A DNA stretch of 64,000 nt from Molossus alvarezi (taxonomy: Eukaryota; Chordata; Mammalia; Chiroptera; Molossidae), in the NCBI GenBank assembly GCA_037176705.1, contig CM073887.1:58489001-58553000 (forward strand), written 5' to 3'. Under the pieces are notes generated by a model, which was not told the origin of the DNA, did no database searches, and saw only the letters and a program-made list of their open reading frames with translations. The position numbers and the translations under genes are program-made. Below, piece after piece: positions 21,660 to 32,028 of this stretch. Each line of letters opens with the position of its first letter. Position 1 is the stretch's first letter.

Positions 21660-22170
21660 CAAACTCCGGTAATCCCCATTTTCCTTCCGCTTTTTCCTGA
21701 TTCTCGGCCCACCCCCAGCCCCAGACGCAACTCCCCGACCCCAGCGCAGCCCCTAAGCCCCGCCCTCGCGTTGGTAGAGTTGGGGGCGCCGCCAAGCTCT
21801 GAAGGTCTGGACAGAATCCGGAAAGGACCGGTTTGGGGGCGAGGGGCGTGGCTTGGCGCACCCACTACTCTGGGAGTTTTTGCAAATCACTCTGTGCGGC
21901 GCGCGAGAGGCGGGGCGGGGCGGTGGGGCAAAGAGTGAGAGGCGGAGTAAATTTGCATGTCCCGCCCCATCTGTAATTGACACCCAGGTCGATCCACACC
22001 TCCTGCCTGGCCAGTGACTCACCCGGAGCTCCCCGCCTGATACTGAAATTTTCTGGCGGAGATCAAGTTCCCGCCCCGGGCTGACAGCTAGGCCAATGCC
22101 GGCGTCTTACCCCTTCGGGCGGGCACCTCGCCCAGGATCCTGGAACCGGGTAAACCGGTCTGGGTGCTGC
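21660..22170. promoter_or_regulatory. CpG-rich promoter-like island without an assigned gene
   Basis: GC boxes (GGGGCGGGG near 21910-21925), two octamer motifs 64 bp apart (TTTGCAAAT at 21879-21887, ATTTGCAT at 21951-21958), AP-1 TGACTCA (22015-22021) and a CCAAT near 22092. It is free of SINEs on both sides for several hundred bases and sits about 5 kb beyond the IER2 3' end. I see no recognisable coding exon attached to it on either strand. Confidence 0.5.
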
Positions 22171-22309
22171 TTCTAGGGTGGTCCGACCTGTGGCTCGACC
22201 CTTTCCCAGATCAGCCAAGCAGGACTCCTGTCCCTCCCCCATCACCCTACCTTCAACCTCTTCCCACCCCCCACCCCCACGAGAAGGGAGATGGGAATCT
22301 CGGGATGGA

Positions 22310-22440
22310 GGACACAGCTAGAGCTGTCTCCTACTTGCTTTCCTGCAAGGTGATCGTCTCTGGGCCTCAGTTTCCAGATCTATTTAAAAAAATGTAAGTT
22401 AGAAGGACCTACCTCAAAGGAAAGTTGCAAAGGCATAATT
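22310..22440 (-). repeat. MIR-type fragment
   Basis: CTCTGGGCCTCAGTTTCCAG, followed by ACCTACCTCAAAGG. Confidence 0.6.
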
Positions 22441-23064
22441 CATTCACAAAAACTAGGTAGTAAGAATCTGCTAGACTTGTCTCTTGGAGGTCACAAGCTG
22501 GAAGAAGAGACAAACCTAGAAACAAATGTAAAATTGTAGTTGTGATAAATACTACATACACAAAAAAGTAGCTCTTGATCTGAGTGTCAACAAATATAGG
22601 GATCTTGGATCAAAATGAGGAGGCAGACAGGAAACACTTCCCTAATAATTTGCCTTTAACTTAACTAGGTGAATAGGGAATGGAAAAGCACTCCAGGAGA
22701 GAGCATGTACAAAGGTCCTGTGGCTGGGAAGACTGTAGAAGTACAAGGTCAGTATGGCTGCAGGGTGATGCCACTGGGCCCAGATCCCACAGGACAGTCC
22801 TAGGGTTGTTCCTCTTCCAGAAGCAGAATACTCCTAACTCTGGGACAGTGGACAAAGTGATTTATTTTAAATAATATGGAATACATCTCTCAACTTCTCT
22901 TTCTTTTCAGCTTTCAGTCCCAGCTAGTTCCCTGACTTAAGTAAGGATAGTCTTCCTCCTTTGGCAACAATGTGTCTTTTAACTTTGCTACTTTGCTAAT
23001 CTTCCTTTGTAACTAAGAAAGCTGTCTGGAACCTCACACTGGCTATGAGGTTTCAGCAGGATCT

Positions 23065-23159
23065 CTTTTTTTTGGTAAGTGCCTCTAGCGGGAACCAAAC
23101 CCAGGACTCTCTGGTCCACAGGATGACGCTCCAACTGCTGAACCAAACTGGCCAGGGCA
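23065..23159 (-). mobile_element. Short head-only Ves SINE (85 nt)
   Basis: Head 23074-23158 with a T-run as A-tail. Perfect 12-bp TSD TCAGCAGGATCT at 23053-23064 and 23160-23171. Confidence 0.9.
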
Positions 23160-23489
23160 TCAGCAGGATCTTATGACTGTTTCATTTTCACTGTAACTTT
23201 TATGAACTGTTACCTTCTAAGTATGGTGAGTGATTAACTCACCATTAAGTTTTTAAAATTATATAAATAATGATAGTAAAAAATCCTGACCCGAAACTGT
23301 CTGTAGTTTGGGAAATTGTATTATAAGATCCATGGGAAGCCACCGATTAAATGAAATAATAAATATTAAGCACTTAGCACCTGCTTACCCCAGGCAACCT
23401 CATTCACTCATTTTAGCCTGGTCTGGGCATTCACTCATGGAATTGACATTTGAATGGGGTTGCAGATGCTAAATAAACATAAATATATC

Positions 23490-23830
23490 CTTTCAAATGG
23501 TGGTGAGCAGTTTGGAAGGCTGAGCAGAGTGGCAGAGTGGGGTGCTATTTTAGATTAGGTAGTCAAAGAAGGCCTCCTCCAGGAGGTGGCATTTCAGCAG
23601 AAATTGGAAGAATGAGCATGTGAAGATGGATGTGTGGGTATCTGGAAGAAGGGCATTGCAGGCAGAAGGAACGGCAAGTGTGAAGGCCCTGCGGCTAGAA
23701 CACACTTGGTCTGTTCTGCAAGCAGAAAGGAGGCTAGTGTGGAAGAAGCAGAGGAGAGCTGGGAGAGTGAAATGATCCAGTTTGTGTTTTATAGGATCCG
23801 TGCAGCTTTTGTGCAAAATAGATTGTGAGG
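23490..23830 (+). repeat. Ancient mammalian interspersed repeat
   Basis: AAGAAGGCCTCCTCCAGGAG, GGCATTGCAGGCAGAAGGAA, AAGTGTGAAGGCCCTGCGG and the following text match a widespread old placental repeat; a second copy lies at 22450-22760 (CAAAGGTCCTGTGGCTGGGA). Confidence 0.55.
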
Positions 23831-23869
23831 ATCAAGGGCAGGAACCCCTGAGCCAAACCGGCCAGGGCT

Positions 23870-24166
23870 TATTTATTTTATTTTATTTTATTTTATTTTA
23901 TTTTATTTTATTTTACTTTTTTTGGTTAATCCTCACCTGAGGATATTTTTCCATTAAATTTTAGATAGAGTGAAAGGGAGGGAGAGAGAGCGAGAGCGAG
24001 AGAATCATTGATGTGAGAGAAACACACAGATTAGTTGCCTCCCTCAAGACCCTGACCAGGGCCAGGGATCGAACCTGTAACCCAGGTATGTGCCTTTGAC
24101 CAGGAAACAAACCTGCAACCCTTTGGTCTGTGGGCGGATGCTCTAACCAGAGAAAACCATCCAGGG
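23870..24166 (-). mobile_element. Ves SINE type A with (TTTTA)n tail
   Basis: Pentamer run 23873-23915. A stray 20-nt head end (GAGCCAAACCGGCCAGGGCT) at 23850 precedes it. Confidence 0.9.
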
Positions 24167-24183
24167 CAGTGCTGTATGTTTTT

Positions 24184-24289
24184 TTTTGTTTTGGTTTTTT
24201 TTTGGTACGTGCCCCTAGCGGCAACCGAACCCAGGACTCTCTGGTCCACAGGCCAATGCTCCAACTGCTGAGCCAAACCGGCCAGGGCA
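24184..24289 (-). mobile_element. Short head-only Ves SINE (85 nt), stacked
   Basis: Head 24204-24288. The target GCAGTGCTGTATGTTTTT lies on its left (24166) and recurs on its right (24288). Confidence 0.9.
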
Positions 24290-24305
24290 GTGCTGTATGT
24301 TTTTT

Positions 24306-24568
24306 GTTTCTTTGTTTGTTTTTATTTTTTTATCCTCACCCAAGGACATTTTTCCACTTTTGTTCAGATAGAGTGGGAGGGAGAGAGGGGGGAAGAGAGA
24401 GACAGAAACACAGATGCAAGAGACACACATCAACTAGTTGCCACCCACACGACCCCAACCGGGGCTGAGACAAACTGCAATCGAGGTACATGCCCTTAGC
24501 AGGAACTAAACCCGGGACTCTCTGGTCTACAGGCTGATGCTCTAACCGCTGAGCCAAACCGGCCAGGG
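24306..24568 (-). mobile_element. Ves SINE type A, stacked on the same target
   Basis: Third copy of the target, GCAGAGCTGTATGTTTTT, at 24569-24586. Confidence 0.9.
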
Positions 24569-24642
24569 CAGAGCTGTATGTTTTTAAATGACCAGCACTG
24601 TTGTCATCCTGGCCTTGAACAATAAAAAAAAAAAATAACACT

Positions 24643-24813
24643 CTGTGTCTGGCTGGTGTGGCTCAGTTGGTTGAGCGTAGTCCTGTGCATCAGTTAGAGT
24701 CCAGGTCAATGCACATGTCTGGTTGTGCGAAGGCCTGCAGGAGGCAGCTGATTGATGTTTCTGTCTCTCTCTCCCTTTTCCTTTCTCTGAAATCAATAAA
24801 AACACATTTAAAA
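24643..24813 (+). mobile_element. Ves SINE type B
   Basis: Head GGCTGGTGTGGCTCAGTTGG; lacks part of the central region. Confidence 0.85.
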
Positions 24814-24824
24814 TAACAATAATA

Positions 24825-25260
24825 ACCCTGTGTGCCAGGCACTTTACATGTACTATATTGCTTAATCTTTTTTTTTTTATCTTCACCTGAGGACATTTTT
24901 CCATTTTTTGTTTAGGTAGAGTGGGAGGGAGAGAGAGGAAGAGAGAGGAACATCGACGTGAAAGGGACACATCGAGTGGCTGCCACCCACATGACCCAAG
25001 CAGGGTCGGGGACAAATTGCAACCAAGGTACGTGCCCCTAGCGGCAACCGAACCCGGGTCTCTCTGGACCGCAGGTTGACGCTCTAACCACTGAGCCAAA
25101 CCGGCCAGAGCTATATAACAATGAATCTAAGGGGTAGGGATTATTCCAAAATTTATAGCCAGGTAAACTTAGGCCCAGAGAGGTGAAGTAACGTACTCAA
25201 AGTTGCACTGTAAGCAAATAGAACTGGCTGTCTGGGCTCAGAAATCTGTGCTCCTTACCC
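24825..25260 (+). repeat. MIR SINE split by a Ves insertion
   Basis: Left part (GTGCCAGGCACTTTACATGT, 24830-24866) and right part (CCCAGAGAGGTGAAGTAACG at about 25173, GGCTCAGAAATCTGTGCTCC) surround the SINE. Confidence 0.8.
24869..25110 (-). mobile_element. Ves SINE type A inside the MIR
   Basis: Poly-T at 24869-24878, head ending CCGGCCAGAGCT. Confidence 0.9.
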
Positions 25261-25384
25261 CACAACTTCTGCAAATGGCCTTTGTCACCCATGGTTCTGG
25301 GTTATCTCTGTTGTCTGAGTGTGTAGATCTGTCAGGCTCAGGCCTTTTATCTTTAGGGTGGGGAGCCATGGATAATTCACATTC

Positions 25385-25655
25385 TACCATACCAGTCCAG
25401 TTGGATGGGCATGTAGGTTGCTTCAAATCTGTGCCAATTTCAGACAACACTGTGAACACCCTTCTGGAAACTCTTCCTGGTTCCTTGGGGAATCAGCTGG
25501 TCACAGAATATGTGACATTTGTAGTTTTTACAGTCATTGTCCAATTACTCCCCAGAGGACCTGTCCCAATAACCAAGTGCCGTGTAATGGACTAAAAACC
25601 CAGGCCCGAACAATATCGGTTGCCACATGTTTTCAATTCTGCCTATTCTGACAGG
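25385..25655 (-). repeat. Old L1 3' fragment
   Basis: GATGGGCATGTAGGTTGCTT, CAATTACTCCCCAGAGGACC and GGTTGCCACATGTTTTCAAT are decayed versions of the common L1 3' end. Confidence 0.6.
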
Positions 25656-26757
25656 TGAAATGAGGTCTCAGGGGAGGGGAGGGGTATATATTAAGGGGGT
25701 ATGTGTGTGAGGTGCTGGTCTGCCTCCCATGTATCATTTCCAGCCAACCCCCCTCCCCCAAGTCAGCACCGGAAACACCCAAGTGGCCCAGGCAGGAGTA
25801 GGCCAAGCTGCTGCTTCCCTCGGAAGGAAGGGCCCGGCGGTTCCTGTGACAGGATGTGCAGTGAGGCCTCCTCCCCAGTGGCCTGGGACTTCCTGGGGCT
25901 GGGCCAGGTTCTCTGGGGAGCTGCTCCTAAGAGTACACATTGAGCTACCACTGGAGGTGTGGGGATCCAATCCCTTACAGCCCACTGGGGAGTTCTGGGT
26001 CAGGCCTTGGAGTGAGTTGCACTAAGTCTCCCTCCTTTCCCAGGGAGGAATCAGGTGGCCAAGGAGGCTAGCTGGGCTAAATTCCCAGGGGTGGGGGAGG
26101 TGGAAGAAGCTGGAGGGAGCTAGGTGGGGTATTCTGGGGTGGGTAGTTCCTCTATTTCATCCTCCACATTCCACCCTTCTGCCTTGGGGTCAGATCTTCG
26201 AGGTCATGGGAAGCCCAGAGGGTACCTAGCCCTCCAGAGTTGGGGCAGGTGCTTTCCTGAACCTCCTACCACCCTCACTCCTTACACTTGTGGCTCCTTT
26301 GTCCTCCCCACAGCCCCCCTCCTGGGCCAGTACTGGGTGAATTATAAGAACTTTCTCCCCTGGGGTGGCTAACTTGGAGCTGGGATGGAGCCAAAGCAAA
26401 TAACAAAGGCTCCCACAGCATTTCTAAACCTGCAGCCTACCCCTGGGGAAGCTGTTTAAAGGCGGACTCCACCGATGAGGAAACTGAAGCTGGGAGTTTA
26501 CCTCCCTGTCTGAGCCACATAATTCACAACCAGAGATTGGAACATGGCATAAAGTGTGCTCCAAAGTTTACCTGCTCAGCTTCCCTCCCGCCCCAGATGA
26601 TTCAGTTCCTCAAGTGCCTCCGGGTGGGGGTGGAGGGAATATGCCGGCGTTCCAGTCTGGAAAGGAGGCTTGGTTCTCCAGCTACACATGGGGCACCGTC
26701 CCCATTGGTGTCCTCCCAAATGTCTGAACTTTGAAAGCCCTCTTTCCCCCATACTTG
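25656..26757. other. Intergenic, no gene seen
   Basis: GC-rich unique sequence. A MIR scrap (AGGAAACTGAAGCTGGGAG, 26477) is the only repeat noted. Confidence 0.5.
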
Positions 26758-26770
26758 TAGGGGAATTTCT

Positions 26771-26944
26771 TTTTAAATTTCGTTCACTGATTTTCATAGA
26801 GAAGGAGGCAGGGAGACAAACAGAGAAACAATGACACGTTGTTCCACCCATTCATTGGTTGGCTGTTTTATGAGCCCTGACCTGGGATTGATCCTGAAAC
26901 CTAGGCGTATAGGGACGACGCTCTAACCAACTGAGCCAGGACTA
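26771..26944 (-). mobile_element. Older tRNA-derived SINE related to Ves
   Basis: Diverged from both common types (CTCTAACCAACTGAGCCAGG head) but still bounded by a perfect 13-bp TSD TAGGGGAATTTCT at 26758-26770 and 26945-26957. Confidence 0.8.
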
Positions 26945-27167
26945 TAGGGGAATTTCTAAAGAACCCTCAAAGGTGAGGGGTTTATGGAGTTGGAGTGCCA
27001 GGATATCCAGCTCGGAAGTGTTCCGGCTGAGAAAAGGGGGCCCAGCACCCTCTCGACCACGTGGAAGCCGGTCAGACCGGTTCTTCGGTCCCAGCAAGCC
27101 GCCCCCCCCCACCTGACCCTTTAATCCTGCCCCTCCCCGACCAGGGAAGAAAACTAGACAGCCGACT

Positions 27168-27189
27168 TTTTATTCAAATGGCCTTTATT
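27168..27189 (-). terminator. IER2: IER2 polyadenylation signals
   Basis: Two AATAAA hexamers on the minus strand (TTTATT at 27168-27173 and 27184-27189) lie about 920 nt downstream of the IER2 stop. This gives a 3' UTR of roughly 0.9 kb, typical for this gene. No repeat interrupts the interval 27190-28105. Confidence 0.7.
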
Positions 27190-28105
27190 TTCGTATCTGG
27201 CGTCTCTAGCAAAAGGCCAGATAGACGGAGTTAAACAGAACCCACCAGAGTAAATAGACCCTCAGAACGCACTGGTTAGAATCTCCCCCTCCCCAAACTG
27301 GCCCAGTCTCACCAGCAACTGGTCCTAGCTCATCCTTACAGAGCTCTGAACACTCCCTTCCCCTATTTTTGTCATTTAGACCAAGATCTTCTGAGTGACT
27401 GTGTCTGTGCCTGACGGAGGGTCACGCTTGAGACTGTGAACATATCCTCACATTGAACGCATCAAAAGAGGAAAATTCTAACCTGAAACGAGATCAGCTT
27501 CTCCCTAACCTGAAGGCACAGGGGCGCAGGGTGACGCGCGCGGGGGCTAAGTGACTCAGGCAGCCCTCCTCCCAGGCCCCACACCCACGCAAGGCAACAG
27601 GAAGCTCCCCACGTCTGCCCCATGACGCAACGATGACCGCTTGCATAAGTATGTCACTGGAGGGGAAAGAAGAGTGCCTGGAATGCTCTGAGTTGGAAAC
27701 GCGAACACCAACTATTGAAAAACCTTGAACGGGCAACGCAGCCCCCAGTAAAAAAATAAAGTCCGATCCTGAGGAATTTCAGGAACCAAACCTCCCTCAC
27801 CCAGTCCCAGAAGGAGACAGAAAGGCCATGTCCCGGTCGGTTAAGACAGCACCTGTGGGCGCGGCAGGTCTCAGAGGAAGGTGTCTGAGCCCCCGTCTCA
27901 GGTTCCTTGGCGCCGCCGCTGCACACGGGTGGCGACAGCTCCTCGGGGGCATAATCGCTCTCCGGGCCTCTCAGTAGCCCGGGCCGCGGCTCCTCTCCAC
28001 CGTTTCCGCAGACCTTCCCGCGGGGGTGGCCTGGCCTCGGGTCTGTATACTCGGGCCGACGTTTCGACCCGCGCTCTGGGCTTCGGCAGCGCCGCTCGGG
28101 GGCCC

Positions 28106-28786
28106 TCAGAAAGCCACCACGGCCCGTACGAGCATGTTCAGCATGCTATCCGCCGAGCGGCAGACCGGCTTCGCCTCGCGTGCCGGGGGCGATGGCACCG
28201 TCGTGGGGGCGGCGGGACTGCAGTTCAGGAGACCAGAGAAGCGCCTCTGTAGTACACGCGCCAAATTGGGAAAGGCGCCTTCCGCTTGCGCGGGAGGGGC
28301 CTGCAGGCGATCAAGGATCTCCGAAGACTCCCCTTCTTCCGCGTCCTCCTTTTCTAGACGGGCTTTCTTGCTTGGGACCAGTCCGGCATCCCCGCCGTCG
28401 GTGAGGCTGCTGCTCCGCCGCTTGCGGCTGACTTTGGCGGGTCGCGGGGCACAGCGGGGAGGGGTCTCCTCGGCTCTCGGCGCCTCCTGAGTATCCATGG
28501 GCTCCGGGCAGGGCTGCTCGGCTCCGGAGGACGCTGCCTCTGCAGTGGCTTGCGCTCCCCTTTGTGGGTGCAGGCGAGGGTCAGGGGAGCGGGTGGGCGG
28601 CGAGGGCCCCTCGGGCTGCTCGTGGGCTTCCACCTTGGCGGAGAGGTAAAGGTCCCGGGCGCTACGCATGACCAGAGACAACTGCAGACTTCGGTGCAGC
28701 CGCAGCCCTCCACGCTGCATGCGCGAATGGTACATCTTCCACACCGACAGGGTCATAATGCGTTGCGCCTCCTTTTGCACCTCCAT
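28106..28786 (-). CDS. IER2: Immediate early response 2 protein (226 aa, intronless CDS)
   Basis: Single uninterrupted reading frame encoding 226 aa (human IER2 is about 223 aa). I recognise the N-terminus MEVQKEAQRIMTLSVWKMYH, a basic nuclear-localisation-like stretch (KVSRKRRSSS) near the middle, and the C-terminal SMLNMLVRAVVAF block. IER2 is a nuclear, rapidly induced growth-factor and stress response protein; IER-family members act as adaptors for PP2A-B55. The frame stays open for 33 codons upstream of the chosen ATG, but those residues do not look like IER2, and the chosen methionine is the family start. The upstream TATA box and CRE-like site fit an immediate-early gene. Divergent from STX10. 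Very confident in identity. Confidence 0.97.
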   Translation of the reverse strand: MEVQKEAQRIMTLSVWKMYHSRMQRGGLRLHRSLQLSLVMRSARDLYLSAKVEAHEQPEGPSPPTRSPDPRLHPQRGAQATAEAASSGAEQPCPEPMDTQEAPRAEETPPRCAPRPAKVSRKRRSSSLTDGGDAGLVPSKKARLEKEDAEEGESSEILDRLQAPPAQAEGAFPNLARVLQRRFSGLLNCSPAAPTTVPSPPAREAKPVCRSADSMLNMLVRAVVAF

Positions 28787-28920
28787 AGTGACTCGACGGC
28801 GGGGACTCCCCTGCTGAGCAGGTGCACTCCGTACTACGCGCTGGCTCACGGCTTTCTCCACACGGAAATCAACGGGGTAAAGCACCTAGGACGCTCTGCC
28901 CCGGCGCCCGCCACCGCGGC

Positions 28921-28970
28921 CCATTTATACCCGGAGTAACGTCACGATGACACCCCGTCCAATCAGAACG
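28921..28970 (-). promoter_or_regulatory. IER2: IER2 core promoter: TATA box, CRE-like site, CCAAT
   Basis: Read on the minus strand, TATAAA lies at 28929-28924. A CRE-like TGACGTTA lies immediately upstream (28944-28937), and a CCAAT motif in plus orientation is at 28959-28963. The spacing places transcription start near 28895 and a 5' UTR of about 110 nt before the ATG at 28786. The tight TATA plus CRE arrangement is what is expected of a cAMP- and growth-factor-inducible immediate-early gene. Confidence 0.7.
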
Positions 28971-29321
28971 CTGCACCGGGCTTTCCACCCCGTTGGGGCC
29001 CGAAAATGCCTTAAAGCTACAGGGTGTAATTTACCGGACAAAAGGGATGCGAGCCTGGACGAGGAGGAACGTTCCCTAGTCCACTCTCTATCTTGGGGTG
29101 GTTTCCTTTCTCGGCCTTCTCTCCCCGCCACAGTGAGCCCGCGCGCAGGCCCAGGGCCGCGGGGCCAGGGGTGAAGCTCACGACCCACGCACGTGCTAGA
29201 GTTCGCAGGCCCCAGCAGGTCGTAGGCGGCTAGTTTCCCTTCACACCGGGGAATACCCAGGTTCGAGCCCGTACACTACCCCCGCCCCCACGTGGACAGT
29301 TCATTAATGTTTTTTGAACCA

Positions 29322-29500
29322 ATAACAATACTAACATTTATTAAGCAGTTACTATGTGCCAGACTATGTTAAAGGCTTTCCTTTCATAAATATCTCATTG
29401 ATCCCTCACTTCCACTCCGCGGAAAGTACTGTTGTTTTACCCGATTTCTTCACGTGGGGGAAACCGAGGCGGATTGACTAGTCCAATATTTGCTAAACGA
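29322..29500 (+). repeat. MIR SINE
   Basis: ACTAACATTTATTAAGCAGT, TACTATGTGCCAGAC and GGGGAAACCGAGGCGGATTG. Confidence 0.85.
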
Positions 29501-30018
29501 ATAAACAGGCCAAATGCAGTGAAAGGAGGCCTTCACCTCTAAAGTATCTAACGTACGCCAGCCCTCCTCACTCCCCTTGTCTGTACGCAGTAAGGAGGCC
29601 AGCAAGCTGGTTGGTTCCAGGGCAGAGCAGTCCGCTCCACAGGCGGCGGAAGTCTGCAGATATGAGTGCGTTCCGGGCTGCTATCTCTGCTCTCTGCACT
29701 GAACATCCTCCCAGTTTCCTCAGGCACAAGCTCCACAGATGGGCTTGGTGTTCGTAAAGTGGAGGACCTGACCACACGACATCCGGATAAACTAGTGGCT
29801 GCCGCCCCCTAAACGACGCGGCCATGCTCAGCCTCTGCACCCCGGGAGACGAGGTTGGGGTAGGTGCTGAAAACTGAGCAATGCAGAGATAGAGCAGATA
29901 GAAAACATCAGTCCTACCCTCCTCCACGCAGTCTCTCCAAGAAACCTTTTTCCAGTTCCTCCAAAAAAGGGAGGGGGGCAAAATTGTTTGAACGGCTCCA
30001 TTCATTCGTGGCGCGGGT

Positions 30019-30156
30019 CCTTTAAGGGGAGGCTCCGCCCACCGAACTAGGGCGCAGAGGCTTCCCGCCACTGGGTCGGAGCTACATCCAGGACTAAATT
30101 TGGAAATAATTGACGTAGGGCAAGCGCCGGAGCGGCTTCCGGCTGCCCATATAAGT
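30019..30156. promoter_or_regulatory. Cluster of CArG-like (SRF) boxes with ETS and CRE-like sites
   Basis: Three 9/10 matches to CC(A/T)6GG lie within 140 bp: CCTTTAAGGG (30019-30028), CTAAATTTGG (30094-30103) and CCATATAAGT (30147-30156). The last has an ETS core CTTCCGG 4 bp away (30136-30142). A CRE-like TGACGTAG lies at 30111-30118, with GC boxes nearby. The cluster sits about 1.2 kb upstream of the inferred IER2 start and about 2.1 kb upstream of STX10. The ETS+CArG pairing is the ternary-complex-factor arrangement of serum response elements. The second role considered is a TATA-like promoter (CATATAAG) of an unannotated transcript. Confidence 0.45.
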
Positions 30157-30455
30157 ACAGGGGCGGGACTCTTCTTACTAGGCCAGAGCTGGCTTTTTCC
30201 GGGCGGGCGGGCATGGGTGGGGCCTTGGTCTCCAGACACGCCCTCTTTCTTTCTCTACTCAGCAACTAGGGCTAGCAGGAGCCCCCGGCTTCCGGATCCA
30301 TGTCCTGTCGGGCCAGCGAGGAAGGTTTCGCTTCTTTCCCGGGAGGCCAGGAAGGCGTGACGCCCCTCCGGGAATATCCCCCGCGAGCGAGTAGAGGTGA
30401 CTTCAGGGCTCCCCCTGATGCCATCTCTCAAGGACCCTACACAAAGACCTTCCCA

Positions 30456-30646
30456 CACCCCACTGGTGTGGTTCAGTGGATTGAGCATCATCCCATGCAC
30501 CAAGAGGCCGCTGGTTTAATTCCGGTCAGGGCACATGCCCAGGTTGTGGGCTCGACCCCCAGTAGGGGGCGTGCAGGAAGCAGCCGATGGATATTGATGT
30601 TTCTCCCTTCCTTTCTCTCAAAAAACTAATATAAAAACATACTTTA
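30456..30646 (+). mobile_element. Ves SINE type B between IER2 and STX10
   Basis: Head ACTGGTGTGGTTCAGTGG, tail AATATAAAAACATACTTTA. Confidence 0.9.
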
Positions 30647-30887
30647 TTATTATTATTTTATCCTCACCTGAGGACATTTTCCCATTTTTTGTTCAGAGAG
30701 AGTGGGAAGGAGAGAGAGGAAGAGAGAGAGAAATATCGACGTGAAAGGGGCACAACCAGTGCCTGCCTCCCGCACGACCCATCCAGGGCTGGGGACAAAT
30801 TGCAACCGAGGTACACATGCCCTTAGCGGGAACCAAACCCGGGTCTCTCTGGACCGCAGGTCGATGCTCTAACCACCGGCCAGGGCT
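30647..30887 (-). mobile_element. Ves SINE type A nested in the tail of the previous SINE
   Basis: TAAAAACATACTTTA (30632-30646) is repeated as TAAAGACATACTTTA (30888-30902). Confidence 0.9.
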
Positions 30888-30919
30888 AAAGACATACTTT
30901 AAAAAAAAAAAAAAAAAAA

Positions 30920-32020
30920 GACTTCGCCAGCACTCGATGAGGGCCCCTTCATCCCTGTCTCTCCTCAGTTATTTCTCTCTACAAGGCCCCCACCCAGGTA
31001 TTACTGCTCCTTCCCCCGAAATTAATTTTCTCATGCACCCTTGGAGGAAGCTTAGGTCCCGCTCTCTGCACAAGGGGACTCAACAATTATACTCCCTGAA
31101 AAACCGATCCCATTCAACTACTGTCCTCATTCAGCAATCTTTCCTGCCACACACTGCGGTGACCGGCTGAGAATGTCCTCATCCCCTAAACCTCCTACCC
31201 CGCACCACAGAGACTCCACAATGACATCCCCAGCCCAGGTACTATCTCTAAAACCCTACAAAGCAACCCTGACACACACTGGGAATAACCCTCCGAGGAC
31301 TACTTCAGAGATCCCGCCGACCCTCCAGAGAGAAATCAGGACTTCACTCAAGAGATGGCTTCCCTGCACCCCCCCAAAAAGTTATTTCCCTGAGACCCCA
31401 AAGAACGCCCCTGTGTGACTGAAACCCTTTGAGTCCCTCCCCAAACATTCCAGGCCCCTCCCAGACGGAGAGCCCACACGCACTCCTCTGGAGACATCCT
31501 CAGAGCCACCACCACACCCCCTCTCGCGAACCCCAGGCTCACACCCAGTAAGACACCATACCCCAGATGCATCTCCGTGGTGCCCACTAACGGCAGGATT
31601 CCGCCCGGGGGTAACCTGGGTGTGCCCCTCCTCCAAAGGAAAACAGAGGAGGGGAGTTCAGCAGAGCTGAGAATGCCCGCGCTTCACCCCGCCTGCGGGA
31701 AGGTGGGGACGACCACCTCTCCCCCGAACCCTTCCCAAACCTGCCACTCTGGGCCCTGGGCTGGGACGATCTCCCTGGACAGGATCCGGGGGCATTCTCG
31801 GGGTGTACGTTAGGAGAATCTTCCCCAGCCACTATCTCGTTTGATTTCTGGGTGACTATTATTATTTACATTGCCGAGAAGGGAAACTACAGTTGTGCGG
31901 CAAAAGTTCGAGGGGCTGGGTCTCGAACTCAGAGATCCTGAAGAACTGGGGAAAGGCTGGGGGCAGAAGGGATACGCGGACAAGAAGGGTCGAGGCCGGT
32001 GCACAGAGAGCCGTCTCGGC
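30920..32020. other. IER2-STX10 intergenic segment, no gene seen
   Basis: Unique sequence with several short open frames. A MIR scrap is visible near 31850-31960 (TTATTATTTACATTGCCGAG, reading into CGAACTCAGAGATCC). Confidence 0.45.
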
Positions 32021-32028
32021 CTACAACT

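Noticed and set aside
1..27000. Expected CACNA1A 3' exons to the left of IER2
   Set aside because: Human synteny led me to look for them, but I recognised no CACNA1A coding sequence; in human the gap to IER2 is larger than this flank.
29568..30239. 223-codon minus-strand open frame upstream of IER2
   Set aside because: GC-rich, overlaps the regulatory cluster, has no recognisable domain or splice context; most likely chance.
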